NCBI RefSeq assembly: GCF_036711975.1 | Contig: NC_091967.1 | Location: 17,236,001 to 17,300,000, forward strand | Length of the DNA: 64,000 nt | DNA from: Onthophagus taurus | Taxonomy: Eukaryota > Arthropoda > Insecta > Coleoptera > Scarabaeidae | Direction: 5' to 3' | In this document: one piece after another, positions 23,201 to 38,200 of the stretch | How the letters are laid out: each line of letters starts with the position of its first letter | How positions within the stretch are numbered: the first letter of the stretch is position 1 | Program-made: the position numbers and the translations under genes | The notes under the pieces: model-generated | Databases searched by the model: none | What the model saw: only the letters and a program-made list of their open reading frames with translations | Told to the model about the DNA's origin: nothing

Positions 23201-26200
23201 ATAATTTCATATTATTTAACAAGCAAAATTTAGTACTCTTATGTTTTCAGAAGCCGGATTTTCATCTCAAATAAGAAATAAGAATACATTATTTATTTGA
23301 TTTAGGTTCCTGTGTACTCGCTTTGCTTTCGTTACTTTACATTGTTCCGAAACGCAGCTTTACAACTGATAAAATAAAATATGAATGTAAAGGAAACTTG
23401 AAAGGAAATGCGATGGAAAAGTTTTATTTGACAGACTTTTATATTTATTTACAAATTATCCTATAGAAACGCATAATATTATATAATAAATATTGTTTTT
23501 TTTAATGTATTTGTGTGTACGTAGCAAGCCGTATTTTCAATTTTAACACAAATGTAGTATCAGTTTTGTTTTAAATATAAATTTAACATAACGAGTAACA
23601 TGGGGTCACACGTGTGGGTTACGACGATTTAATATTCGACTTCAATTTATGAGTTTTTTGCAATTTAAAGCGAGCATTAATAATACGAAAACGCTGAAAT
23701 TGTATTTAAAATAGCTGGAATTTATGTAATGTGATCCAACAAACTATACCAATAATTATGTAAAGGAACCTCCGGGTTGTATAACATAGGTATCTGCGTA
23801 CTAAGGGCATATTGTACTTCCCATAAGCAAGACCTCTAGTTCGGGGAAAGCTATGCATTCCACCCGAGCGATTAAAGCAGTGTAGTAAAGCGCATTCAGT
23901 GTGAAATATCACTGCCATTACTGCCAACTTGGTGTCTTCAATTTCCGTGGTATATTTTGTCTCTTATTCTAACAGCACATATCTCTGGGTACTAAATTTA
24001 TTATACTAACTTATACAGAATGTCATAGAAAGAAGATATTCAAAGAACTATATTTGACACTACTATATTTTACAAATGTATAATTCATTATTCAGAAACT
24101 TTCATATTCAAGATCTTCTTACAAAATTATATGTATTGACGGTTAGCACGTGAGGGAGGTAGATACATTGTTCTAATGACGTAGAATAATGTATGTTCAA
24201 CAAAAATGTAAGATCAATAATCGTAAATAATGTTTAGGAATGTTTTGCAACGTTAGCTTTGTTTACTACGACTAACATCCACATCTCATAGATATGCGTA
24301 ATACTAGTGTCCATGAACTTCAGAAGTTTTACAGTTTATAGATTGGGAAAAATTTGAAACAAATTACAGTAGTTACTATACTGTCCAAAAATGTAAAATG
24401 TTTAATATTCCGAATGAAGGGTTTACTCCCACTAAATCCATATAACTCTTTATATATTTTTGCTGAGTAATTGGTTATAATATGGGAAAACAAAAAATAT
24501 GGGTATTTGTTTTTCTGCTCTATCAAATATAATAAAAAAATGATGTATGTACTATTTGTACCAACTCCAAATTGAAGCCACCAGTACACTTGATTTGTAA
24601 ATATTTGGACTATAACGAGAGTGGTTCGCCCTAAAATCGGACCGTCAAACTGTAGTTGAATATCACCGGGTATTCCCGCATTGCTACTAACTATTAAATG
24701 ACTTGGTCTATTGTTTACGCAGTCTACTCTCCACATAGCACAATTATAAATAATCCGAATCTACTCGTACAGAGCTAAAAAAGCAATCTGTGAAATAATA
24801 ACATTTTCATTTTAAAATTATTGCTTTCCAATATATTCATATTGATTGTATGTAGTTGTATTAACAGAATTAATTTTATTACACTTACTTGCAATTTGAA
24901 AGGCACAACGTGAGATCCGTAATATTTTAGCACCATACAAACTTTTGCAACTGACACTTCAAAAAGAAAGTTTAAACTTGAAATCAGTTCCAAATTTATG
25001 AATTTTGTATATTTTCAGACAATGCAGGTGAGAATCATTAAATCCCAGAATTCTAAAAAACACAACTTCTCTTCTTCAGCCTTTAGATCTAGGAATTATA
25101 GCTACATTCATAGCATATTATACCAGAAGAAGTTGCTAGATAATTTAGATAGTGATACCGACCTAACTTTACCACAATGCTGGAAAAATTACTACATTGC
25201 TGATTGTATTGAAAATATTGAATAGTAGCGCCGTGAACTGAAAAAATCCACATTGAATGGTTGCTGGAGGAATATCTGGCCAAATGTTGTCACATCAGAG
25301 AAGGGTTATGAGAATTTGCTGAATGACATCCAGGCTACAGTAGCTTTAGGGCGGTCGTTACTGAGAGATGGTTTGATGACCATCATTCAACTATCAGATA
25401 TTGAAGAGCTACTTGAATCACATGATTCTGAACTGAAAGAAGATGGCCTGGCAGATTCAGTAACTGATAATAACGATGAATGCAGTGATAGTGACGAAGA
25501 TATGGTTAAAGTACGAGATTGAAAATACAAGTTTTTTACTATACTGTCCAAAAATGTAGAATGCTTAATATTCGGAATGAAGGGTGTGTTCCCACTAACA
25601 CATATCTCTTTATATGTTTTTGCTGGGTAGTTGGTTATAATATGGGAAAACAAAAAATATGGGTATTTGTTTTTCTACTCTATCAAATGTAATAAAAAAA
25701 TTGATTTATGTTTTATTTGTACCCATTCCAAATTGAAGCCACTAGTACAGCTGGTTTGTTAATATTTGGACTATAACGAGAGTGGTTTGCCCTAAAATCG
25801 GACCGTCAAACTGCAGTTGAATATCACCGAGTATTCCCGCATTGCTACTAACTATTAAATGACTTGGCTTACTCTATTCTTTACGCACTCTACTCCACAT
25901 AGCACAATTCTAAATAATCCGAATCTACTCGTACAGAACTGAAAAAGCAATCTGCGTAATAATAACATTTTTATTTTAAAATTATTGGTTTCCAATATCT
26001 TCGTATTGATTGTAGTTATATTAACAGAATTAACTTTATTACACTTACTTGCAATTTTATAAAACGATGGTGATTGATCTTCTCAAAATAGGTGTGTTAT
26101 AGAACATGCATTTCAAAAAGATATTTTCAAAAAGAAAATCTGTTTAACTATACATATAAACAAGACGGTAAATTTTAATTAGAAAAAAGAAATTAACTCT

Positions 26201-29200
26201 TAAATAACCCTACTAGAAGTACATCCTCACAAAAATTAGTTTATAAATATTAACTTAAAGCTAACATGGTTATTTTTCAAGCGTTTAATGTACTTCCATC
26301 GTCAAAAAAAGTACCGAAAAGTTTCATTACATAAACTTTGTAGAAACACCGAATTTACATGTTCCTTAAGTAAACATGATTCGACGTAAATTAACATGAA
26401 ACCACATCGACAGTCGAAATTGGCACATACCGGTCGCAATGAACGATACAATTCGTCCAATGCTATAATTTTCTAGAAAACGCAATTACCACCGGAATGT
26501 ATAGGTAACGAGAACACGAAAGGAAGGAACTTTTCAAATTAAACTTTCATCTGGGGGGCCGAATTAAAAACGTAAATTACAGGTAATAAAAGTGCATTAA
26601 CCAGGACGAGGATGGAAAAGATAACCGGGGTGCAAACGCTCCGTGGGATTTAATGCGACCCTGATCGATTTTACGTTATTAAGACCGGCGACGGTATTGG
26701 TTTATGGAATTTAAGTAATTTTGTCGTCGAAAATTTTCGCTATTAAAAATGAGGTGTCGCTAATTGCCCGTGAGATATAAATGCTAAACTGCAGTTTAAT
26801 GACTTTTAAACGACTATTACTTACAAGATTTATTGCTATTATGAAAGCTGTGGTATGTTAGTCAATTTATTAAGCTTTACAAGCTATCTTTCAAGCATAG
26901 GCGACGATTTCTAGAATTTGTTGATTATTTTAATTTATTCCAGGTACAAATAAGTTAATTAGAAAATATTATACATTTCAAAAACGTGATGACACATTAT
27001 TTTTGAATCTTGTGTTTATCACTAAAGCAGGTCGTAAATTATACCACCAACAATTTGCATATTGCATCGTGGCCTTTAAAGTATTTTAATTAAACCTTTG
27101 AATAAAACATGATCCAGTTTGGGATTTCAAAGAGGCTGCAGACGTCTTGTATCCGTCCACAATAATTGGAAAACTTACAAAGAAAACTCCCTCTTCTTGA
27201 GTTCATATTTCTAGAGGATTTTGCATATTCCCAGCAGTGAAGTGACAGCCTTAAAGTTCCACGTAAAAATGGAGGTTCACGCCGTCGTCGGCTTTAGTAG
27301 TCGCTTCATAGTCCATTTCATTCCTTCGCTTGCTGGCATAAGCACGTTTCGTCCGCGATCCTGACAAGATTAAAGACGCCCTTAATGAAGACATTCCGCG
27401 CGACAGATGTGAGACGCTTCTTCTGGTTTATCTAGGAAATGCACGGGGATGGACCTGGAGCGCGAAATGAAATGCCCAGATTCTCGCAATAGGTTTAAAC
27501 TACGAGCAATAACGCCTCTTTCTCTCCCCCGGGAGTTGAAACGCTTTACGTCGCCGCTGTATCAATTTCTTTTCATTTTCTCTTTGTTTTTAACCTCGTT
27601 CACGTTGCGCTTTGTCATCTCTCAGTTAATAGAAATTGCAATTCGCAATTTGAAGTATACGAGTTTCATATCCGCCTTTTTGAACCTTGATTTTATGTTG
27701 CCTTCCTACATTTTGCTGTAATTTTTTTTTACTGATTTTTTTTTGTTTTTTAAGGTGGACAGTTAAAACGGATGGGTGTAAAGCTAGATTGGCCCAGACA
27801 AATGTTCACATTGGACCGCAAGCAATCCGTCGCCGTGACCGAGGCGTTCATCAAATTGTACGATTCCGGTTTGATATATCGGTCGGATTATCTCGTGAAT
27901 TGGTCCTGCGTCCTGCGGTCGGCGATTTCGGACGTCGAGGTCGAACATCTCGAGGTGACCGGAAGGACCGAGCTACCGGTGCCCGGATACGACACTCCCG
28001 TCGTTTTTGGTCAGCTATCGCATTTTGCCTACAAATTATACGATGTCGAACCCACCGGATCTTTACAAGGTAATCTAACGCTTTAAGAAAAAACCCGGGT
28101 AGATACCGGAATTTATACGAAAAAGGACTAAAATCCGTAGCTATTTGTTGTGATAAGCAAAAACTTCCGCTTTAAAAATTATTTAACTCGAAAAATAAAG
28201 AAACTAGTAGATTAACAAATATACGAATACTAAATAGTTAACTAGACATCGTAATTTTTGAGATAATTTCTTGTGCAGTAGTACAGTAGTTTGCTCACCA
28301 GAAATATCAATATGGCAAATTCTAAACGATCTAGAAAAGTGTTATCACTTTTACAAAAATGTGCGATATTAGATGATCTAGATAAAAGAATGACTAGCAG
28401 AAGTAGCTAGAAAAAAATAACCTTTACGAATGTTATATAAGAACTATTCGTGAAAATAAGAGTCTTGGAATTTCCCTTCGTTTCCTTTCAAAAATCTTCA
28501 CAGTATATCAGATATTCTAGAAAAGGGCTTATAGAAAAAGTTGAAAACGCGTTGATTTTATGGATTGAGGATACAACTCAAAAAAGAGCCACTCTAAGTG
28601 TTGGACTCATTAGAGATATAAAGCTAGAAAGCTCCCTTCATCAAATATTGACAAATATTGGCATTTGTCGCAAATAAGGGTTGGTTCGACGAATTTAAAA
28701 ATCGTTACAGCCTTTACAATTTTAAATTTATGGAAGTTTGCTTCAGCCGATCATGAGCCAGCCAAGCTGTATCGAGAATCCCTAAAGAGGATACTTCAAT
28801 GTAGATAAAACCGGCCTTGTTTGAAAATAAAATGCCCTCAAGAAGTTTTATATCTAAAAATGAAAACATCGCTCCTTGTTTTAAGGTGGCTAAAGGCCGT
28901 CTTACTCTTCTGTGTAATCGTAAAACCATTATTGGTTTATAAAATCATTAAGTCCTAGAACTTCTCTTCTTCAGCCTTTAGACCAAAGTGTTATAGCTAC
29001 ACTCATAGCATATTATATCAAAAGAAGTTTCAAGAAGTTGATAGATAATTTGAATAATGATACCGACCTAACTTTACCACAATGCTGGAAAAATTACTAC
29101 ATTGCTGATTGTAAAAATGAATTGAAAAAATCCACATTGAATGGTAGCTGGAGGAATATCTGGCCAAATAATGTTGTTATGAGAATTTGCTGAATGACAT

Positions 29201-32200
29201 CCAGACTACAGTAGTTGTAGGGCGGTCGTTACCGGGAGATGGTTTTAGTGACCATCATTCAACTGTCAGATATTGGAGAACTACTTGAATCATATGATTT
29301 TGAACTGAAAGAAGAACTTCTGGCAGATTCAATAACTGATGGTAATGATGAATGCAGTGATAGTTACGAAGATAATGAAAAACTTTCACAGCTATGTTAA
29401 CTGTCAAAGCAGTTCATAAATGTTTAGATATGGGAGAAAGACTAACAGATGTGTTGATGAAAGGCACAATGTGAGATCCGTAATGCTTTAGCACCATACA
29501 AACTTTTGCAACTAAAACTTTAAAAAGAAAGTTTAAACTTGAAATCAGTTACAAATTTATGAATTTTCTATATTTTCAGACAATGCAGCTGAGAACTAAA
29601 TTTAACAACCTATTTCGGATAAATGCATTTTAAAACTCAACATCTTCTTAATCCTTGGAACCGAATCCGCATAATTCCATATAATTCAATGCTTCAATTT
29701 ACGTGGGATTTTCGCGGTATGTAACCACCGCGTAAATGGAGGGACTATTGTATATGTAGAGTGATGATGAAAGGCAAATAAAAATAAGGTTGTTGCGCGT
29801 ATTAATTTCGTTGAAAACATATGGTGCATGGTCGCAAAACGTATAGCGCCAACACCGTTCAATTCATTAGGTTAGTTGGATCGGGTGCAAAACAACCGGA
29901 CAATATGCACGTCCCGCTATTTTAACAGAACGTTTAACCGGATTAAATCTCCATATTCGCGCCGTTGTGTACAATTACGCGGCGTTATTACCGTACATTT
30001 CGGTGTCCGTCGCGACGCCCCCACTCGCGTCACAGAATCGGCGGCATGTACAACTCGATATTGGGTTATTAATTCGATTTGGTTTCGGGGGGCGCCGGAA
30101 TTGAATTATGTTAAATAGTAATTTGTTCGACATGCAAATGAGTGGCCCGGAAATTTGCATCTTCGTGAGCCGCGGACCGCGTCGCGGTTCAGACGCCGCG
30201 CGTCCTAATGAAATTGTTTACTCCGGCATCAAATTTGCATCACTTGCCGAAACTTTAGTGTCGTTTGCTTGGATTTACTTCCTTTTTAACCCTGACGGTT
30301 AACAAAACCATAATTTGATTGCATTTATTTCATTTCTATTGTTCATTTACAAAGATTAGCTTGCGAGGAGTTTGATGCGCTTAAAAATAAAAAAAAAATC
30401 AGTTAAATTTAAACTGCATGGATGCGGTCTTTAACGAACACGGCTCTTCCATTTGGACAATTTGATAAAAATAATTGCTCCGTTTGGTGCGAAGAGTAAT
30501 CAATTCGGCGCGTTCCAGCTCTCGTCCGCTCTTACCCCATCGACAAATTCCACTCGCTCGGATTCAATTATCGTCTGCGACCAGCGAACGTTTCGGCGTA
30601 TGCAGATTTGTGGAACGGGTTTTCTAAATTGAACGAACGCCTCGATTAAAATCATTAGTTTGGGACTGACAATCTTTGATGCGTTTTCTGTTACAACACC
30701 AACCATGATTTCTTCATCTCTTCTCGTTTATTTTCATTCAAATGTTCAATTAATATTAATATTTTCTAAAGAATTATACAAGTGTTTCAAAAGTCGGGTA
30801 GCACGGTATTTCTGTTGTATAAAAACAGAACGGAAGCACATAAAGACATCAAATTTGGCAATGTAAACATTAACAAACAACAATGTACAATCAAAATTCG
30901 GACTATCTACCCTTCACCTACATACAGGCGCTTCTCTGCAGACGCTTGAGGAACGCAGCAACCGTGGCAGAGTGGTACTCGAAGAACATGCCTTCTGAAG
31001 GGTGTCCTTCAGACTCTCGAGATTTCTGTGGAGAGTGCCTTGCTCTGAAAGCCCGACTACAACCTTCGATAACCCTGCTGTTAGGCAGCATGAGAAAATT
31101 GGCGTCCCGAACCAAAGCTGATGGAAGAGATCGCTATGAGCGATGTCAAAAGCAAGGGTGGCGTCATTTCCATCAAGGAGGCCAAGATTGCGAACGGACT
31201 GACCGAGCATCAGATCCGGCACCGAAGTGAAAAACCGGAATATGCCGGTTTCTTAAAGCGAATCAGGGAGAAAGTCAAGGAAAACATCTTTAAAACCTTT
31301 CATATAAAGAAATCCCCGCAACCAACAAGAGCAACTGCAGCCAGCTCTAATATCGTCGGTGAAGTATCATCTAAAGTCTAAAGAACAGTATCCCGCAAAA
31401 ACTCCTCTACCAACTTTACACATGCCACAACTGGTAGGGACGACGCCACGACTGGAAGCAAGCCAAAGATGGCACCTGCTGTCATAACTGTTCTGTCGCC
31501 ACCCAAAGGTACAACAGTTGCAGGTCAGCACGCTCAAGTGACAATTTCTTCCAAAACCACCAGAGACAGCCACCAAAGCGTAGACAGGCCCAATTGTAGC
31601 CAGCTAGGCCAGCATCAAAGTCTGAGCCGCCATTACCACCCGCGGCTAAAGAACCAATCTCGAGTGCTTTGGTCCAGTCAAGAGACGACGATCTTTTCGT
31701 TTAGCAAATTGATCCGGCACCACTACTGAATCACCTTATAAACTATATAGAACCATATAGAATGACCATTGCGGTTGAAGCATTATTGGATCGCTTATGA
31801 AGTAGAGTGGAGACATTCTTGGATTGAAGATGGGGTAAAGTTGATTTGTTGAGATAAGGCTTGATGAAATTGATATCTTATAAAATATCTAGATAAGCTG
31901 CGACATATTTTGATGAATGATGTTATTGTACTGATATGCTGTAGGAATAAAGATGATGTTGAGTTGTGACATTCTTATTCTTCAGGACAATACAGTTCAA
32001 GATAAAGTTACATTTTACGGACAAATCTAATCGGATAAGGTATTCTTCGATACATTTCTAGGTGGGATTAAGACATTCATGAATCAAGAAAGAGATTCCA
32101 CGACAGAAACATCAAAGAAGATCGACGTACAACTCACAATTTGGTGGCAGTTTGAAAACTCTTCAATATTTTTATAAATAGTAACAAAATTACCATCTAG

Positions 32201-35200
32201 TCGAAAATGTTGCTGTTGATGAAATGTTTCTTTAGTTTTCGGAAAGGTACATATTCATCAATAATATATTTCTCTGTAATAGCAGATGTCAAAAGACTTG
32301 AGAATTTACTGGTTACACCTATTTGTCAAGATCTGAAATTTCAGGCCAAAAAGAGAAGTAAGGGGCACATCAACACTTAGTTTGCGTTTTAAGACATCAA
32401 CGTTATGTGTTATTCAAATCAAATTTTCTTTTACTTTATATCTTCTCCGTGGTTTTACCTCTTTATGGTTTTATTCGCAATGACAGGCAATCTTCTCCGA
32501 AATCGCCATTGAGCACTCACGTATTACATTTATGGATTTGTGTTAAGGTTGGTCTCGGCATTTATTATTTCCTATCAAAACTGCAATCTTCTCTATAAAA
32601 AGAAATACGAATAAATAAGTAGATTTACTTATTTGTAAATTAATTAATTATTACATATATATGTTATAAAAGTAACAGCGCATTTCACGCCAACGAGCTG
32701 TCTGGAACAACGCCTATAGGTTTAGTTGAAAATCGTTGTGAAATATAAATGTTTCGTTCATTTAGACCAAAATCGGTAGAAATTAATAAAACATATAGGT
32801 TAAAGCACACTGGCAGTGGTTAAATATACAATTTAAATTTAATATTGAATTTAATAATATATAGATATACAATTAACAGAAATGTTATTTCAATCCACAT
32901 TCGTGAAATAAATAGTAAAAAAAATTGCTGGCACATTTGCTAAATATCACTACTCTGAAATTTAATTTTTAAATTATTCATAAATTATCATGACATAACA
33001 AGTCACTGATATCAGCACGTTAACGTCATGCTAAGTCATCCATAATATCACTTGTTGAAGATGAGTACTAATTGTGCTGTTTATTGGTTCCAAGGAAGCA
33101 CTTCTTTTCTAAGAACTTCATCAAGGTAGTTCTAAGAGTTGAATCACAAAAATCAAGTTCAAACCAAGACCTAAGCGGCATTACCAAAAAACACAAAAAG
33201 CAATCCTTTGGATTTTTGGAACTGTTTTTAGTAACAATGTGAGCAAAATTTCACCTTCATACACAAAAACGAAAAATTTTACAACATTGCAAAGTTAGGT
33301 TCCCGTACTTTTGTGACACCCTGTAAGAAATGTATATTGACGGAAGGAATGAGTTAATAATCAAACATAAAAGATTTATAGGATTGTATTCTTTCACGTT
33401 CATCGTTCTTTTTTGTGTTTGTTCAACCGTGAAATCTGATTTTATATGGATACAAGTATATGAGAATTGCCAGTCTTTCATAAATTCGGTGCTAACAAAA
33501 GCTTTAGGTTCGAATGTTCGCAATAAAACATGTCGCTTCCCTCCGATTTATCTAATACAATTTAAATAATCACTTTGTTTACGTATCTACACATAAAGCT
33601 GTACGTCCCTTATAAAAAAAGGAACAATGCCCTGCCATAATCGTTCTCGGGGGAACGAAAGTACCCTCGTGTTCCCTGTTTTTATGCCTATGGCTTCGTC
33701 GTTTCCTCTCGCCGGGCGCCAGACATCCTCTGGCAACGTTTCCATATCCGTCTGCACCAATATTTGTTTCCACTAAAGCTTGGCTGATGTTTGAATTATT
33801 TTTGAAATATAAATATTTCTGGGATCGTTTTATTTGTTTAAATTGTACCTTATATTCTTTTCAAATCGCGTCTAAGAAACTACAACCTTAAACATTCCAT
33901 ATTATTACAGAGTGGTGAAAGAAAGTAATCAACATTTTTAGATTATCAGTTTTAATTTAGCTTATTTTCTCAAATGTAATTAGTTTTAAGATGCTTCTCT
34001 CTTCGTTGGCTTTCATAGCTTTCAATGTTTTAAACGAATGAACTCATAAATAATTAATAAAAAAGAAAAATCCTTCTGATCTGCAGTATAAGACAATTTC
34101 TGTTATAAATAGAGGATTTAAGCTTATGTGTATGATTTATGACATTCATTCGTAAGTGTCCAATTTTTTCTGTTGGAATTTCTGCACGTTCGTTGTATTT
34201 TCTGAAATAGAACGGACGTGATTCCTTTCTTTTCAACCTCATTCGGACGAATTTTCCCGAAATCCCAACTTAATTAAAATCTCGGCATTAAGCAAGACTA
34301 CTAGGAAATGTCGGGGAGCTGTTTCCTGGCGATGCAGTTAATACAAATTGCTGGACTTTTAGTCCGAGGCACCAATTGTTAGTTTTTAATGAGATCGAAA
34401 CACGATGCACTCAGAGAATGAGTATAAGCAATAAAAGAAACAAGAAATAAATAAACCAAATAAAAATCGTCAAAATCGAATAAATACCGCTATAAATTTA
34501 CATTTATAAAAGTACACATTTCCGAGAACCGCGGTACGGGTAAAAGAAAAAGGCGCGCATAAAGAAAATTACACTTGTGTACCGGAGCAACAAATCTCCC
34601 CCGTTATAACCCAACCCAGCCCGGAGTTTCCTCTCGTCCGTAGATTGTATATCCGCCGTTGATGAAACTTAATGAGGTCGAAAGAAGAGAGACTTTATGT
34701 CTTTTCACGGGACCCCGCCGCTGTCGGAAAAATTGTGCTTTATACTTTGCGCATTTTCCAGCTGTAAACACAAAACGACCGCACGTAAACTCGGACTTGT
34801 TACAGGACGACGAGGATCTCGACCCTCTAAGACCACACCACTTTATTGATAACGTCAATTTGTTGTAGGGGATGGGGAAATTGTTGTCGCCACTACCAGA
34901 CCAGAGACGATTCCAGGAGACGTGGCGGTTGCCGTTAATCCGAACGATTCCCGTTACGCTCATCTTATTGGACAATATGTTTGGCATCCGCTTCGAAACG
35001 AAAAAATTCCCATAATTGGGGATTCTTTTGTTGACTCAGATTTTGGAACAGGTAAGATAATTATCGATTTTCATTTTTGTAAATATTTGTAACTTCATTT
35101 CATTCAAAAAAGGTTTTATTATTACTATTACCATATTGATTTGTTATGGTAACAGCTATAATAATAAGTGGGGGAAATGTAGACCCTACAGGAACGTTCG

Positions 35201-38200
35201 TTAAGTAAGCATCATAACGTCAACAACTAAATTATGCATTTCACTTCGGAACTTGATAAGTTATTGACGATGGAAGCAACGCTGCCGCTCGAGTAGAAGC
35301 TGTTTAAAACAGATTGCATCATTAATATTTTAAACGATAATAACTTTGGTTATTTTATATTATGTTTATCGTAAATTGAACCTTATTGTTTATGGTAGAA
35401 CATAGCGCATTGATTATGTTTTAGTAATCAAAATACAGTATAATCTCGATATAACCAACCTCGTTAGAACAAATTTCGGATATAACGGGGTTACCATCTT
35501 TTTAGCAACAAAAAACCGGCTTTCGGGGTAAAAAGCACTCTAGGTAATGCAAGACTGACTGAAATACTAATGAATGTTTAAAACAAGAAAGTAAACTTTA
35601 TTTCTAACATAATAAGTGTAATAAGTGAACATAACGCATATTTACATCAACGGGTTAAATTTGTTTAAAATTTAAAGTGATATTTTGTATTTGATTTTGC
35701 TGCTCTAATAAGTTCTGCTTTGCCACTTAATGCCACTTAATAGAATTCTGAATGTTTGAACGATTGCATAGTTCTACTTTCACCATTTCAACTGATAAGC
35801 TTTCTCTGTCATCATTCCATAGCTGATTCATGATTCTAAAAATTCTTTCCTCGCAAGCATTGCTACAAGGAATAGATAAAACTATCTGAAGATTTTGCAG
35901 GAAAGATAATTATTATATAGCCAGACTATCGTAATCGGCATCTTGAAGTTCAATGCCAATATGAGACGCAATTAAACTTATTTCATTCAGTTCAGGAATA
36001 CTGCTCTTACTTAGTGACTTAAATAATAAAAACAGGTTGTGATTGTGTTTTGAGGTTGAGGTTGTTGTGACACCAGTGTTTTGATTGTAGAATGGAAAAT
36101 AAATAGAATGTAGTAAACAATATAAAGGTGGCATGGAGCGAAAGTTGGATGCTTTGATAAAATTCTCCTTTCTGGTCTCCTATAAATTTCTATACGATAC
36201 GATCGAAATTTTTAGCCCCTTGTTCCAAGAAATAAGCTTCTGTAGCATTCCAATTTAGTAACAAACTCTTAATACTTGATTATACTCATCCTGAACAAAG
36301 TCAAAGCTCTCCTTGAGATTTGTCACGTTTTTCCCGCTACAACTAAATGTGTTGAAAATCTTCAATGTTAATAACTCTACATCAAAACGTAATAATTTAA
36401 GAGTGTATGGCAGTTACAATCGACTTTGATTATCTTTGGTTTTTTTTTTCTGTACGTTTTTGGTAAACAGAACAATGTTTTCCGTAATTGAGAGATGCTT
36501 TATCAGCTCCAAATGGAGTAACATTGGCAAGTTGTAGTTTTTGCAGTGCATTCAATATGTTATTGTTAATTCATTCAGAGTTTTCATCAGCTTCTTCACA
36601 AAAATCAAGTAAACAATCCCGAATGCCTTGGTTAAAGTCAAAAACACGAACAGCAAGTGGAAAGAATTTTTTACTGCCCTTGTTGGATTCGTCAAAAAGA
36701 GAATGTTTTGTTCCTTCAGCTTCCTACTTACCAACTCCTATTAATAGGTTGCTAGTATGTTGCGATTAATGACTTTCATTCTGGTTCGTCCTTGTTGATT
36801 TTTTTATATTACATTTAAAATTAAACTCGATCGAAAATTTTTGCGATAAACAATACATTTTTATCAAAATTTGTATTAACGTTATCTTGTCGATCATAAA
36901 AGATCTCCGTGATTGAATAAAAATCAATTCGATATTTCTCATTACGGCAATGCGGATAACTACGGCAATTTGGCGCCCGCTTCGTACGGAATACGTAAAA
37001 TGAAGCTCCATGGGGAGGTCGTTTAACTTTTTCAAAGCAATACCCTAATGAGTTCCGTATAAATTATACACCCCAATTTATATTGCGCCATGGAAATCCC
37101 CGCGGAATATTAAAACTTCCGTCGACATAATGGAAAATTCAACTTTTACAATCAAATATTTCGAGCTTGTCTAAATTAGAGGTTACCCGCAGTAAAACTT
37201 ATTATTGGCCATGTATATTTATAGTCTCCATGGGATAAGCACCCCACTGATTTTATCATATTTATTTGCATTAAGTTATCAACATAATATATTTATTTTA
37301 ATTTATTTGTTTTTATTTTTTTTTTAATTTGTTGAATTGTGGGATTGTGTTAAATGGTTTCTTTTGGAAAGGAGATTTCGCATGAGCGACATTTAACCGA
37401 TCTTTGTGCTACACTTTAACTTTGGTCCTAGTGTTCCGAAAGAACCTCGTTTCACGGTGGCAGACAGGTGAAGCGCACATACAATTTACAGCAAACAGTA
37501 ACGTCTGCTCTATACATGCTTTTCGAACTCAAGCTTTAATGCCTCCCGACGACAACGTACTATTGACAATTCGCAAACGTCGCTTCGTTTCGCCAACCTT
37601 TTTCGACTTTTACCTGACCGAATGTTTTAGACACGATTCTGTTCGAGCGAAATAAAAAAATTTTGATGTTAATGAAAAACCTTAACTTGATGAAATAAAA
37701 AGTTTAAATGCTGTGCTGAAGCAGGAAAAGCAGGAGGTTGGTTTGAATTGGTGTCGTGATGAGGAAGGAAACTAAGAAGGAAGGTACGGGGGAAATACGA
37801 AAGAAAGTATCCTGAAGTGGAAACGAAACGGCGCTAGAGAATCCGTCTCTGAATGTTGGGGCCATTCGATTGATTTCCCAAGACGTGGAGAACAATCGGA
37901 CGCCACATTTATTATTTATGCCCGATTGGTTCCCGACTTTTTCGCCATTAACGAGATAGGTGGTGCTTTTCATTCCGGTCGATTCCCTCGGTGCGCTAAA
38001 TACCCCTCTCTACCGCATCGGGAAATTACACGGACAAATTGCTATTATTTACCATTTAATTGCGTTTACTTGCTACCGCACTATTCGATGGACTACACTT
38101 TTAACTTTATTGATGTAGTTTTAGTAAAACATAGGTATAACTACTGTCTATTTGTACTATCTATGTGAATTTGTAGTATTCAAAACAAGTTTACGGTTTC

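Larger units (their letters stand above)
22733..27754. other. VARS2 intron 3
   Basis: Mostly AT-rich. It holds the duplicated 520-bp repeats around a Tigger fragment (24373-26057) and CpG-rich patches near 22800-23160, 26440-26800 and 27240-27650 that have no convincing reading frame. Confidence 0.5.
28070..34868. other. VARS2 intron 4
   Basis: Contains a Tigger-like element (about 28276-29750), a GC-rich region with uncharacterised open stretches (30900-31740), a transposon terminus near 33325, and CpG-rich patches at 29860-30300, 30400-30680, 33570-33790 and 34150-34870. The remainder is AT-rich and featureless. Confidence 0.5.

Noticed and set aside
24329-24736. A 135-residue minus-strand open frame in VARS2 intron 3
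   Set aside because: It lies within the duplicated 520-bp repeat; the other copy breaks the frame and no family was recognised.
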